A stretch of 64,000 bases of DNA from Piper betle (GCA_033002965.1 JAURVB010013279.1:1-64000), one strand, 5' to 3'; positions 1 through 12,759 are shown, numbered from the stretch's first letter. Made by a program: numbers and translations. The notes: a model not told the origin generated them from the letters alone.

Positions 1-772
1 GTAATATATTTTATTGTGAGTTAATTATTTTATATATGAACTTAATACTTCAATAAAGTAGTTAACTCTTACATGTGCAAAAAGTTCAATCGGGCATTAA
101 GATCGATAGTGTTTTTGAATAAAGTAATTTATAATTTTAATTGTAAAAATTTAATAATTATAAATATCTACATAAAAAATTAATTATAAAACACTAATTT
201 TGTTTTATTTGTACAGTAAAGTAGTAAAGTGAAGTGAGGCTAGGGCAATAAATTATAATAAATACCAAAACCCCTTTACAATTGAACTTATTTCTCTAGA
301 TATCAACTACAATCTATGCTATCATTAATTATATAAAATTATACATCCAAATTCCAATTCTAATTATGCATGAGGACTTTTGTTAGCTTTGGTTGTTTAT
401 ATTTCTATGCCTTTGTATTGTTTCTCTAAATTAATTTAATTATATTAGTTTACTATCTTTAATCATTTTGGATAGATTAGAATAGACTCATATTAACTCA
501 TCTTTATAATCTAACATACTCCCTGCTAAATATTATTATTAATAATTGTGCAAAAATATCAAATCTTCTTGGAAACATTACCCACTCGTCACTTTTTAAC
601 TTGCATGACCGTGCGTTTGTGCGATGCATTAAAATAATACAATACATTCTTGGGCATACACTGTATAGAAAACTAAGCGTATTCAGATACATGTACAAGG
701 ATAATCATGTACTTACACCCACCCACGCGTAGATGCTATTTCTTGCCCATTGCTGTGGACCAGTAAATGCTA
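1..772. other. AT-rich intergenic DNA
   Basis: AT-rich DNA downstream of the minus-strand snurportin gene. Only short chance open frames are present. No repeat boundary, RNA gene or conserved coding segment is visible. The 3' UTR of the snurportin gene must fall in the right part of this stretch, but I could not fix a polyadenylation signal. Confidence 0.5.
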
Positions 773-3700
773 CTATCCAACCATTTCAACGTCCATTATA
801 TTATTATCTTGATCTTCAGAAGAAGTCACTGATTCAAAAAGATCGTCTATTCGTAGGGGATAATGCCGGGCAATGTACTGGAAGAACACCTGTAAGGAAA
901 AAGTAACGAAACGTATTTTAAAAGAAATCAACTATTGAACAAAGGCAAAACTGTAGAAACAATTTCCAGATCGTTTGTTGAATCATTGCAACGCACAGCA
1001 TTGTGGGATGCACCATTTCTGAACAATCCCAAAGAGGCTAAAAGATTATAAAATGTTGAACTCGACTTACCTTTGAGTAACTATCTGCAAAAGCACGCAC
1101 ACGATTAGCCTTGTCTATATAACATAAATCAGCAATTTCCATCTTTCCATCAACAAGCTTCACTCCACCATCATTAATTGCAAAGCGCAAAAGAGCTCCA
1201 CATCGTAAGCTTGACTGATAAAAAAGAAGAAAGGATCACGATGAAAAAGGAATGAAAAGCAGAGCTAGATGTATCAATCTACACAGACCTCATGAAACAA
1301 AGAACTTGATCACACGTACTATGAAATAACACTTTAAATGCTAAAATAAAATGAGCTCTTAAATGCACTTTTCTTTTAGCTTCTACCATGGAAAAGTAAA
1401 AAATTCACACAAATCTTCGGACACACTCAATTCTGAGGCAGGTAAGATGGAAAGAAATGGAAGTAAAAAGGTTTTTGGTAGCATGAGCAGTTTTTAAAGA
1501 AATGATAGAAAATAAAAAAGAAAACAAAACAGAAAAGAAGGGAATAAGACTGAAAACTACCCCATCTCATCACTCGACCCAAAATATGTTTATACATTCA
1601 AACAGCTTTCCTCTCCACTACTCAACTTTATCACTTGGGCGTTAGAACCAGACCATGTTATGCACAGACATAAGAATTACACAGATGAACAAGAGTCCAT
1701 GATCTATTATCTAAACATCTTCAAAAAGCATGGCAAAAAAGGCATAATTTCTACCATTCTCGCTCCTATGCTCCAAATGATACTGATAAGTCAAATCAAT
1801 AGCTTTTACTATGGTCTACATGTTTTAACAAGACAAGATTCACCATACAAACCTCTGCAAGCATAAATTTAAAAGTTTCAACAATCATCATTTTCAAGTT
1901 CCACTTTGTACCCTCTAAATGACGCCAAGCATACGCACACAGTACATATAATTATAGTTAGAACCACCCCCATTGATGATAATATACACATTACACACAT
2001 ATAAATTGGACATTTACCATCAGCAAACTCCACTTCAACCACATCAATGTCAAGAAATTCAATTAGCTGAGGTGTGACAATAATTCTTGATAGTTTGCCT
2101 TTGGTGAAGGTCTCAATTTTGGCAATAACAACATCACCATACTGATATATGAGAAAGATTTTCTGAATTCAAACTTTGGATCAAAGGCATAAAGCTGAGT
2201 GTGTTTAAAAAAACATGTTGCCCTTTATATGGTGATAAATTACCCAACTCCTACCAACCGGTGAATCACCCCCATTTCTTTACGATAATGACAGCAACAG
2301 AATTCTTGCTTGGCCAATTCCAACTGTGAAATTACTGTAGAAATCTGTCATTAGATGTATCCTCCAAAGCCTATGGACCTTATTTGGCACAGTTAGCAAT
2401 AAGAAGAACCTATGCTTAGAAACTGGAGTTATCTTAAATCTTATGAATGTCTCCTCTGATACAAATTGATTAAACCATACTTTTGCATCACTTTATGCAG
2501 AAAAGAAATAGGGTAGAGAGTTGAAGAAAAATCAATTAGAGGAACCCATCACCATCATCTACACCTTCTCCTGGGTAAGCTAGCGCCCATAAATTTAGTG
2601 TCATTGATTGATTATTTATATTAATGACACAAAATCATGCATAAACAAATTGCAAAGATTTAAGCCGGATGCCTTTCTCGTTGGAGATCCTCATCATAGT
2701 GCAATAGGAAATGGCGAGAATAAGATCTGGTTCAACATGATCACCATTACTACCTTTCCACCTTTTGTATCATATAGGCATCATGGAACTATTTTTTATC
2801 GAGATATAATAGCGCAATTATCTTCACCACAGTGGTAATCATGATATTCAGCTTGTTTCCACATGTAAGCTGACATATTCATTCAGAAGAAATGACAGAT
2901 GATAAGAAAAATGGAGGAACAAAGGAGACAACAAGATAATCATATTAATCAATTTCATTTTATTGCTAGAAGGAATGCATTTCCCTGATTTATAATTTTA
3001 GACGTTTATGCAGCTTTCCCTTCCACTAATCTACTCAATACGTGGGCACTTACAACCACTCAATATTATGCATGCAGCATCTTGCCATGACCAGTCACTG
3101 TCAAATTAAGACATTTTACTTTGTCAACAGAGGCACAAAAAGGAAACATATTACCACAAAACCAAATTTTGAGACCTAATAATAATACAAATAAAAACAA
3201 TAGACAAATTCTAAGTAGAGTTATTACGTTTACTGTGAAAACTAAGACTCGTTGGAAAAAATATAGCATACTTTGCTAAAAGAAATTAGGCTTTGTGAGT
3301 AGTTTAAAAATATCATCCACATAAAGCAACCTAATCATAGTGATAGGTTTAGAAGAATAATAACAGATCATCAAACGAAAGGCTGCATGCAATAACTCAG
3401 AGAGGAATTTGAACCTGTTTGATGACATCAGCTGCTAGTCTACCAAACACCACTGGAGGATCATCTGAAGTTGCTAGTGTTTCATCGGCTTGTAGTTCTA
3501 AGACAACCTGAACGTTTGAAATTTTATAAATCTCTATCAGCGACAAGCTAGAATCTTTCTAATTTAAACTCTATATAGAAATATAAATGCACTTAAGAAA
3601 AAAAGTTTAAGTTGATACTTATAATTAAAGCACCAAACAAATGAAATGTACCTGTTGCAGAGCAGGAACTTGACCCCTGCTATCCGTATCAAGAAGATAC

Positions 3701-5894
3701 TGACTACAACATGCATCTTTCCACACCAGAACTAGAGGTGTAACTCCACGTTGGTAATGTGCATGTCTAGAAAAGTAAATATAAAACTTTCAGCAATAAG
3801 TTGATAGAAAAATAACAACGAACTGTTCAAATTAAATCCATACATGCAAATGGTAACAGGCCATTGTTAAAACTATCACATTAACATGCTATTATTGTAG
3901 TCTGATCACATATGTATGCTGTGAAAGGAATACCTGTTGTAAAATAAAAGACCATCTTTCATATAAGGAGCAGGGCCAATGTATGCAGTTTGGAGACCCA
4001 CCCTATTACATTCACGGGATGGAACTACACTAAATCTGTATTGATGATGTACAGAAGGTAAATCACAAGCACCCGTATCAGCTAGGTTTGAGCTAACCCA
4101 AAAAATCTGCACTCTGTATCGCAGTCAAGGAAAGTGTGTCCCCGCCAACAAATAAGATCAATCACATAGAATGTTTGGTCAGGCTGCAATATTGTAACAT
4201 ATAGTAAATTAAACTATGCAGAACAGCACATTCAAGTATTCAGCATTAAGGTGAAAATAGATTTACCTCATGGAAAATACAATCCAAGATGGTGTATGAC
4301 TGAGAAGAACCAAAGTTTCCAGATGATCTTGAGCCATTGGGTAAAGCAGAGGGAAAACGATGCAATATAGAACCATTTCTAAGCCGACTGGTGGTCGTTC
4401 CTTTATAAGCAACAACTAAGCATCGTTTTCCACTAGGCCTTGCAAAAACACGCCTATAGCACATGAACAGATTTGGTAACAAATGGAAAGGAAATCTTTT
4501 TACTATAACATAAAAGATGAAAACTCACCATAATTTGTCACATCTCTAATTAAATTACAATTTTACCCTCTCTTACGTTAAAGTAAGTATTAATCTTCTC
4601 CTTTTATCTACCACCTTATCCCAAAAAAAGCTGGGGACATGAAGTCTAACCAAGAAGCTATGTGATTACAAATTACAAAATATTTTGATGGCTGAATGCC
4701 CTTCATGACATCAGCCATGATTTTTGAAGTACTTATACTAGTATTTAAATATCTAATTCAATTAGAAGTAGATTTTTTATATTTAAATTATAAACATGAT
4801 TAATAGTATAGAGAAACCTAATCCTAACATTATTAGATCCTATTGATTTTTAATTCAAATAGAATTAACAAACTTAAGAACTATGCTATCAAACTATAGC
4901 ATAAGAGGTGTATATTAGCGAATAGCTCAAAAACAATAACTTTGCAATGCAGTGCATCCTTAGGTTACACCTTTTGACCATGTGTCTATTAGATGGTCAA
5001 AAGTTACTTAATTAACTTGTTAATAATTGTGACTTCACCTTTGAGTAACCTTCCCTTTTATTTAAATAAACTGTGACCTTCCCTAGATTCTTTATTTTTG
5101 TGTGGAGAGGTTATTGTAAAAATGGCTTATTAATATATACCTTGTTGTAATGAAAAGAGACAATGGCCATTGCTTACAACTTTTTACTTTGTGCCATTGC
5201 TTTGAGCTACCCCATTGTTTTGTTCAGCCGTTACTCATCTTCTAAGTGATTTTAAGTAAAGTATAAAGGAAGGAAATAAGAATTTATGTGAAGCTATTCT
5301 TCTCAAGTTATCCTCTTGCACTCGCCTTCTAAGTGGTTTTGGGTGGAAAAACCTAGTGGAATGAAATGCTTTGAGCTGCATTTTTTTTCTAGCCCATCTG
5401 GCAGGTTTGCATCACCTTGCAATAGTAATTAATACTGTTCTTGACTCTGATAGTGGTGCAAAAATAAATAACTCACCATTTACATAAAAAAAGTAGTATC
5501 AAATAGCTTGAGCATCGTGGTTATAAGCAACTAATTCCTTGAATAAAAATACTGCTTACCAGTCAGCACTCAACCGAGAAGGGATGTCAATCATCCATTC
5601 TGGAAGCATAAACTGTTGAGAAAACAATTTTCGAGCTTCGCGGCCACCCAGCTTGGAAGCCTCCACCATGCTAAGCTCATGGGATGGGATGCCAACTTCT
5701 TGGGTTGCATCCACTTCCATATCGGGGCTACCAGCTGGCGGGAGTGAAATGGCAGAGGAAGCCAATCTCCGGGCATGTTCTTGGGCTTTCTGGCGATTCT
5801 GCTCTTGGCGGAGGAGGGTAAGGTCTCGCCTTTTCTGTTGGTCCGATACCACAGACCGCTTGATGGGCCGGCGAGACTCGGTTGGTGCCATCAA
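773..5894 (-). CDS. SNUPN: Snurportin-1 (m3G-cap snRNP import adaptor), 7 exons
   Basis: Snurportin-1 binds the trimethylguanosine cap of spliceosomal U snRNPs and, through an N-terminal importin-beta-binding region, carries them into the nucleus. Exons by splice sites and family similarity: 5894-5560, 4453-4267, 4183-3934, 3766-3652, 3507-3415, 1214-1071, 889-773 (stop TAG 773-775). Phases agree at every junction. Predicted length is about 413 aa, normal for plant members. Exon 1 carries the basic, Gln/Arg-rich IBB-like region (QQKRRDLTLLRQEQNRQKAQ, about residues 20-39) and ends in LPEWMIDIPSRLSADW. Exons 2-4 carry the cap-binding domain (SYTILDCIFHE, FYVIDLICWRG, MKDGLLFYNR). The C-terminus is acidic. 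Start is ATG 5892-5894, with a second ATG directly after it. Odd: exon 3 lacks one base in a run of six T (plus-strand A, 4100-4105), so as written the frame stops after about 207 codons. Family and exon order are secure; whether the gene is intact is not. Confidence 0.9.
2018..2141 (-). other. Unassigned exon-like segment inside SNUPN intron 5
   Basis: Within the 2.2-kb SNUPN intron a 124-nt minus-strand stretch is open and reads like real protein (YGDVVIAKIETFTKGKLSRI, then an Ile/Val/Asp-rich stretch ending VEVEFADG). It is bounded by a good acceptor (TATATCAG) and a donor (GTAAATG). Its length leaves one extra base, so inclusion between exons 5 and 6 would shift the SNUPN frame. I do not recognise the family. 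It could be a cassette exon that truncates the protein, a fragment of another gene captured in the intron, or chance. Confidence 0.35.
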
Positions 5895-6500
5895 GATTCT
5901 AGAACGCGATAGCCAGAGTATAGACGACGATCAAACCTTCAATACCACCTCTACCAATGCAATCTATTAAAGAATTTGAGAAAAAAGAAAAAATAAAAAC
6001 GTTAACTACAAGCTCTTATAGAGTGGAGGCTTAAAATAAATAAAATTAACTACTATCAAAGCCACCTAGTTTCAAGCAAGAGCAAAGCGGGCATTGATTA
6101 AACCTCCAATGCCAACTCTACCATTGCAATCTATCTAAGATTTTGAATAAATAAAATCACACTTGCCAGTTATTGGTGACAAGGGCACATTGCAATTGAT
6201 TAAATTAGCAACTAATATCAAAGGCACCCAGTTTCAAGCAAGAACAAAGGCAATAACCAAATCCCTGATAACAAGTCTACCAAACAAATCTGAGCATTAA
6301 AATGGATCAAATTAGCAACTACTGTTTCGGCAAGAGCAAACATATAAGGTCCAAATCTCAATTCAACTTTAACAGTAATAATTGCACGTTGAATAAAGAA
6401 AACAGTAATAATTGCAAGTCGTTGATGCATTGGGAGCATTATATTTGATCAAATTAGCAACTACTAATAGCATTTTTTTAAAAAAAAGTGCAATGGTACC
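5895..6500. promoter_or_regulatory. Upstream region of SNUPN
   Basis: AT-rich DNA immediately 5' of the SNUPN start (the gene reads leftward). It must hold the 5' UTR and core promoter, but no clear TATA box can be defended. Two short stretches (around 6055-6130 and 6215-6300) repeat the same wording, for example CACCTAGTTTCAAGCAAGAG and CACCCAGTTTCAAGCAAGAA, so a local duplication lies here. Confidence 0.3.
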
Positions 6501-6504
6501 ATTC

Positions 6505-7310
6505 AATCAAGAAAAGCTTTCGTTTCAATGGCGGGGGCGGGGGACGGGAGTCGTTCTGGGGGTTGGGAAGAGCGGGGGCGGCGGGGCGGGGGGGGGGGGG
6601 GACTGGGCGGTGGGGGAGACTGGGGCGGGGCGGTGGGGGAGACCAGGGCGGCGGGGAGACAGGGGAGCACAGGGCAGGCGGCGAGCAGCGGGGCGCGGGC
6701 CGGTTGAATGGCGGCGGGGGCGGGCGGCGGCAGGCGGCGCGGCCGCGGAATCGCGTCGGGAGGGCGCGTGAGCTCGCGGCCTTCTCCACGTTGTGGAGAC
6801 CGGGCTACGGCCGGAAGGATGGAGGACGACTCAACGACGGGTTGGCGGTGACCGGCGCCGTCGATCGGCGGTGGTGCGGCGGCCGGGGGCGACGTGGACG
6901 TGAATCCGGGCGGCGTCGAGGTTTCAGGGTGAGAAAAACGTCGGTTGGGCAAACAACTCGGTGGAATCACGGTAAATAAAAGTTGTCTCGGTCATACTCG
7001 ACACGACATTGGGTTTGACTCAAAAATAATAGCATGTAAAATATTTTTTTAAAAATCAGATTTAAAAATAAGAAAAAAATATTTATAACATATAATACCG
7101 ACTATAACATCAATGATATATTATATAATTAATAATTTACTTAAAACTATTTTATAATATGGCTTAATGGGTTATATAATTTTATTGATTTTGACTAATT
7201 GAAGTAAACCGATTCATGTTTAATTTTTTATAAATTAGTCCAATTTAATGACTCCTTTTAATCTAATTTAATGTTCGATTTTAATTTTTGTAACTATAAT
7301 TTTAGACATA
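6505..7310 (+). repeat. G-rich dispersed repeat, copy 1
   Basis: A very G-rich block (about 6525-6975, with a run of more than ten G near 6590) passes abruptly into AT-rich DNA. It ends with a stretch resembling the 3' parts of the copies at 12760-13725 and 15530-16055: ATTTTGACTAATTGAAGTAAACCGATTC-like wording near 7185-7215, then ACTCCTTTTAATCTAATTTA near 7250 and a GATTTTAATTTTTGTAACTA terminus. Long open frames on both strands of the G-rich part come from its base composition (Gly/Arg one way, Pro-rich the other) and resemble no protein. A non-autonomous transposable element is inferred. Confidence 0.55.
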
Positions 7311-7454
7311 AATTCTTATTGAATAATGAGATAAACTGTAATAATTTAATATTTTATTGACTTTAAAGATATATCCTACTTAAATAAAAATAAAAATTAT
7401 AATTATTTAGATTTTTATTATATTTTTCAGGACAAATACATAGACTATAGTAAG

Positions 7455-7720
7455 TTAGAAATTGAAGTTAATCAAATTTGAACCCGTAATCTTCTATCAT
7501 GAAAGGTATTTTTATTATTTTTTTATGAAATTGAGGTTATCAAGATTATGAATTGTAATTATTTGATTTTTTCAAGATAATTAGAGAGACTCTCGTTAGC
7601 AGTAAGTTCGAAGTTGAGGTTAGCCAAGTTTGAACTTGTGATTATTTTAATTTTTTAATAAATTTAGGTTAGTGAGATTCGAACTTATGACCCTCTACAT
7701 GAGGTATTTTTATTATATTT
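7455..7720 (+). repeat. Degenerate short tandem repeat, about four units
   Basis: Four loosely similar units at about 7458, 7528, 7604 and 7659 share wording like GAAGTTGAGGTTAGCCAAGT followed by TTGAACTTGTGA and then T-rich DNA. Units 1 and 4 also share GAGGTATTTTTATTAT-like tails. Spacing is roughly 55-75 bp. No coding meaning is apparent. Confidence 0.45.
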
Positions 7721-8545
7721 TGATTGATTGATTCTCTTACTTTTAATCACACGATGCCAATATTTAATTCCTCTTTTATTAATAAGAGTATATTCTTTTA
7801 TTTTTTGGAGTGAAATTTCTAAAAGTCTCTCCTATACAAATATATATATTAACCGATTAAAGATCTATGAGATATATTTAAAACTTATTGATAAAATATA
7901 CATTAAAAATATATATAATTAATGTAAAATACCATATTATTTTTAAATAAAATAATAAATATTTATTTATTTTTAACCAAAAATATAATATTAAATAAGC
8001 CAATTTTAAACTAGTTAAAGACTCGCAAGCTAGATTTAAAACTTATTAATAAAATATACATTAAAATATATAAAATTCATTTTAAAATTTATTACTATAT
8101 TATTTTTAAAAATTAATAAATATTTAATTAATTTTACGAATAATTCAATATCAAATAAGCTTAATTTTAATTATTAAAAAATTAATAATTAAATATAATT
8201 TCGTTTTTAAATATTTTTAAATCAAATAGAATTATATCTTATGTTTTTTCTTAATAAAAAATAATGATAAATAAATAAAATTTTAAATAAATAAATAAAA
8301 TCTATAAAAATCTAAATCGAGTATGTTTATTAAATAAAAACCTTAATGTGATTAGTATAATTATAAATATAGTAAAATTTATCAATATTTTTAAAATTCT
8401 CAATGTAAGTAGGATTTTATTCCAACATTTTCCTAATAATAAATATTAATAATAATATGAATATCAAAGAATAAATTTAATTCAAATAGTATAATTATAA
8501 ATATATTAATATTTATCAATATTTTAAAATTCCTAATTTGAGTAG
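7721..8545. other. AT-rich intergenic DNA
   Basis: Extremely AT-rich, with short echoes such as AAAACTTATTGATAAAATAT (near 7880) and AAAACTTATTAATAAAATAT (near 8040), suggesting an old local duplication of about 160 bp. No gene seen. Confidence 0.4.
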
Positions 8546-8814
8546 ATTATTATGGGGCCAAAATCATCGACAAAACAAAAAAATATGAAATGCAACAATA
8601 GCGAAAAAATTTGTAGACTTTATTGTACAAGGCTTTATATCTCACATACCCTAAATAATAACATGTGTTTTCAATAATAAAATTTATTTGGAGAAATATT
8701 TTGATATTACCTCGTGACAGGAGAATCAAAATAAATTACGAGAAAGGGAAAATTTTAATTAAAATATTAAAATTACCCTTAAAGTAAAATTTAAAAAAAA
8801 TTTTTTTCTTCGGC

Positions 8815-9065
8815 TCAGAAGATAGGGCAGCAGATTTGGGCTCCCCATGGTCCAAGGCTAACTAAATTTGGCTACCCCATAATATGGTTGGGCTCCCCAT
8901 GGTTTAGGGCCGTTAAATTTGGCTACCCCATCATGGGGGCCAAATCTGGTCGCCCCATCATTGGGCCCACATACATGGGGGCAGCTAGCCCCCGGTAAGG
9001 GCAGGCCACCCCATCATTGGGGCTGCCCACAATGGGCACCGCCACCCGTTCGTAAAATTCTTTTC
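8815..9065. repeat. GC-rich direct-repeat block with GGCTACCCCAT units
   Basis: Two near-identical units (GGGCTCCCCATGGT ... AAATTTGGCTACCCCAT at about 8838-8880 and 8890-8933) are followed by GGTCGCCCCATCATTGGG and GCCACCCCATCATTGGGGCT. The block sits in AT-rich DNA just left of the solo LTR. A similarly worded block lies at 63240-63350, so this is probably the remnant of another dispersed element. Confidence 0.45.
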
Positions 9066-9126
9066 TTTCTTCTTTTTACTTTCAGAATGGTTTTTATATT
9101 TTAGATATAATTTTTTTGGATAATTT

Positions 9127-12082
9127 TGTAAAACCCACGATTCGAGTTAGGGTTTTATATTCAGAACCGGTCGGGTCGACCGTTATTTTTCGAGTTGAGT
9201 CAGTTTCAGGACACGTGTACCGAGCCGACGCCGATCGCGTGTATGAGCTATGAGGGTCATGCGTACCTAAGTATATGATGATAACGTCATGAACACAGCA
9301 GAACAGAATGAGTTATCAGATATATGAGAGTATGCCAGTTATTTTTTTATTTTTATATATAGTGGATCGTAGAATTAGTTTTAGGCCGTTTACCGCGTTA
9401 GGACGCGTTACGGGCATTTTGGGTGGGTTGATAGTTTTAGAGCATATCATTACGATGTTTGGTATTTGTTTGATTTTACGGGATTTTTCCCGATTTTTAT
9501 GAATTTTTTTAGGATTTAATACGACTTAGTTATTATACTTGACTCGAGTCGGAGACGAGTCAAGTAATATTTACGAGTTTGCCACCACACACACCCTCGA
9601 CCTCCCCTTTCTTCTTCCCCAAACCCTCACCCGCGCCGCCCGTGTTCGCGCGCCACCGCCGCCACGGCCGACGCCGCCTGGCCGCCGATCGACGCCGCCC
9701 AGCCAGGCCACGGCGTCGCCCTGCCGCCCGACCAGGTCCGGCCCCCATCGGACCGCCGCGACGCGGGGAAGCCACGCCGCGACGCCGCGCCCGCGTTGCG
9801 CTTCGCGTTGCCGATTCCGCCGCCGGCGACCGTCGCCGCCGTGATCGAGTGGTCACCTCGACGTCTTCGACCAACCCACGACCGTCCCCGACCGGAACGG
9901 AGGCCAGCGCCGCCCATCCCGGCCGGATCGAGTCACCCACCGCCGCCACCACTGTTTTGACCATTTTCCGGCGAGCCGCCAACTCCGTCGACCATGTTGA
10001 GGCCATAGATGAGTCGGGCTCGCCGAGCCGGTTCCGAGGGTACCCAACACGACCCCTTTCCGACTAGTAGACGCCGCCGGCGATTGTCGCCGGAAAACCA
10101 CCGGAAGCCGCCGGAAAACCGCCAGTAGCGGCCGGAAAACCGCCGAAAAATCGGAATTTCTGGAATTCGCTGGAATTCACCGGATCTTCCGCGGAGCTCA
10201 CCTAGTTGGACTCGATCGAACGTCGGACGCCGAGGAGCGCCGAATTCGAGCTCCGAGACGCGCGACGGAACCCTAGCCGTCGCCGATTGCCGACGACGTG
10301 AGGTATAATTACCTCCGATTGATTTATTTAAAATTGATGATAATTGTTAGCATAGCATGCTAGGGTTGATTAATTATCATGATGAATATCAGAGTATGAA
10401 TGAAGTTACATGATGTGATTGATAGTGCATGGAGGATAAGTAGTCTAGTGAGATAAGTAAATATGAGCATGTTAATCGAGTATGACGTAACTTAGAAAAA
10501 CAGTATAAAATTGGTATGAATAGGATGACGTAGAATTATTTTTACATTATGATTACTTGATTGTTGATGGATGTTATTCGTATTGTGTGATGTTTGTTGA
10601 GTTTGATGCATCATTTAGTTAGCGGGCGTTAGTATCTAGTTTTGATGTGTAGGTACGAAGTAGGAGCTCGCCGCCTAGGCGCGATGACACGCTTGGAGCT
10701 TCCACCAGGTCCGTTTAGGACTCGTCTTGTTTTACGCTTTTCTATTGTATGTTTATTTTATTATTTGCAGGACGGGTTAAGTGGCGTTTTATTGGATCCC
10801 ACTTAACTCGGGCCATTTAATCGAATATTTTCCGGATTAATAACCCCTCGAGGATGAGATCCCTCGAGGATGATTTCGAAAACAAGATCCACCACAAGTT
10901 GCCTTCGGGCCTATTATATGAATCCCTTCCCAGGCCTATATATATAGTTTTATCGAGTTTTCAGTGAGACGAGAGATGGAGAAACCGACTGCACGTACCA
11001 TGCAGAGGATGCCGTGACAGTCAAAGCGGGCTCTGGATTAGTGCCAGCGGACTGTTCCATTCCCGAGGGATCCTGACAACTCCGCGTTTGAGTTCCTCAC
11101 ACCCGGAGAACGTGGAGGTTTACGGGTACTGTTTAGTACAGCGCATGTCCGGACTTGTGGTTCAAAGGGTACTAAAGGCGACTGCCTGAGAGTACTCGGC
11201 CTTCGTGCTCAAGGCCAGGAGAAATATGGAGGTAAGGAGAGGGCTTAGGATAAAGTTTCACGAGAAGTACTGAAAAAGAAGTGCTGAGAGTAGCACAGTA
11301 CCAGCAGCAGAGCAGTAAGTTCGGGATGCTACCGGGTCTGCAGCCCAGTGGCTCCTCAGTAGTGCCCTTCAGAGTGTTCTTGAGGAAGTATATGGTTTTC
11401 TTTCAGATGAGAGTTTGCTCTCATAGCCAGTTTGTTATAGTTATTTTATTTTCCGGACCAGTAACGCTTGTTACTGACGTTTTTCTTATATATATGTAGG
11501 TGATAAGCACGAGATGGATGAGCCAGCTTGGACGGAGGAGCAATGAGGTCTTGTGCACACACATGTTAGATTTCTGAATGTTTAATATTGTATTATTATG
11601 TTATTATTTTGTGAATGACATGATTAAATGTTTGATGCATGATCAATGATATGAAATGAAATGATCAGCAGTAGCGCAGCAAAAGTATGATGGGTTGAGG
11701 ACCCGAAGTTCAGAGAATGAGACTCATAGTAGATTAGAATTGTGTGTAATGATATTGTTGATATATGCTGTATATATTTGTATATATGTATTTTGACAGG
11801 GTGGACCCTAATTGCACTTTTAGGGGAGACCCTGTCCGTTTTATTTCAGAATTTTCATCAATTTTGATCGTAATTGTGATTGGTGTGAATTTTGAATTTG
11901 CATGTCATTCATGTAGTACCATGTTAGGATTTTGTGCATTTATTCATTCATGACAGATCGTATCTTCATCTTAAGACGCCGAGATTGGATCCGCATGAGT
12001 TAGGTTCGGGTTAGCCGACCTAACCGGGGCCTGTAACATGCCGGTTCGGTTCACGAGCGTGAACCGGATTTGGGGTGTTACA
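9127..12082 (+). mobile_element. Solo LTR of a Tekay/Del-like Ty3/gypsy element (about 2.96 kb)
   Basis: Starts TGTAAAACCC and ends GGTGTTACA, giving matching TGTAA/TTACA termini. It is collinear along its length with the 5' LTR at 53879-56786: start and early body, a GC-rich central block (9600-10290) ending near AACCCTAGCCGTCG and GAGGTATAATTACCTCC, GGTCCGTTTAGGACTCG (10709), ATTCCCGAGGGATCCTGA (11059), the CTTGTTACTGACG stretch and the GGTGGACCCTAATTGCACTT stretch (11800). No gag-pol follows and ordinary DNA resumes at 12083, so it is a solo LTR, presumably left by LTR-LTR recombination. ATTT flanks both ends (9123-9126 and 12083-12086), a short possible target duplication. The central block has kept many CG dinucleotides, so this copy looks younger than the 53.9-kb copy. 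Confidence 0.85.
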
Positions 12083-12759
12083 ATTTGCTTTGATTCTTCC
12101 ACTACTACTAGGGTAATATAAAAAACTTCTCCCTTTTTTCCGGTAAAAAACTCAAAATTTATTGATAAATCATTATCATTTCAATTAATTCAGTCCACAT
12201 AAAATATGTCATTCAATTCATTGAAAAAAAGAGAGAATAGATAATAACTGCCTTAGTATATTAGCTTACCACTTCAATTTGTAAAAGCGAGTTCCCGCAT
12301 AAAATTACTAAAACAAAGAAAAGACTAGAATTGAAGATCATGCATTTTCTAATTTACAATTTTTGCTAGATTATAAAAAAAGCTCCACAAAAAACCCAAT
12401 ACACACTCTAAACAACTGCAGGTTTTTACTAACACAAATTTCAAAAATAACCATCTGTCGTACATTAGCAAGTATGCAAAACGTTTGACATAACGAATAT
12501 TCATCCGTAAAAAGCACAAAAATCATTCATCAGAATTGAACTAGCAACAAAATTATTACAAAAAAACTAATACATGAAATTTTTGATATTCCAAATTATC
12601 CATCAACAACTCCCATCTATTATTCCCATCTCAACTGCTAGGGCTAGATAAAAAGAAGTAAACACGATGAAAATAATAGCATTGTCCCCTTTGTCAACGA
12701 CAGAGAAGGTCGGGGCCAGCATGAGATAAAGATCATCTATAACAGCAAATCAGAAGTTA

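Noticed and set aside
2608..2838. 76-codon open frame in the SNUPN intron on the plus strand
   Set aside because: It lies opposite to the gene, has no family resemblance, and its length is expected by chance in AT-rich DNA.
6478..6979. Long overlapping open frames on both strands of the G-rich block (Gly/Arg-rich and Pro-rich)
   Set aside because: They arise from G-runs that lack stop codons. There is no recognisable domain, all frames stay open together, and the block belongs to a dispersed repeat.
9539..10101. Several open frames of 80-160 codons, Arg/Pro-rich
   Set aside because: They lie in the GC-rich core of a solo LTR. Both strands are open and no family is recognised.
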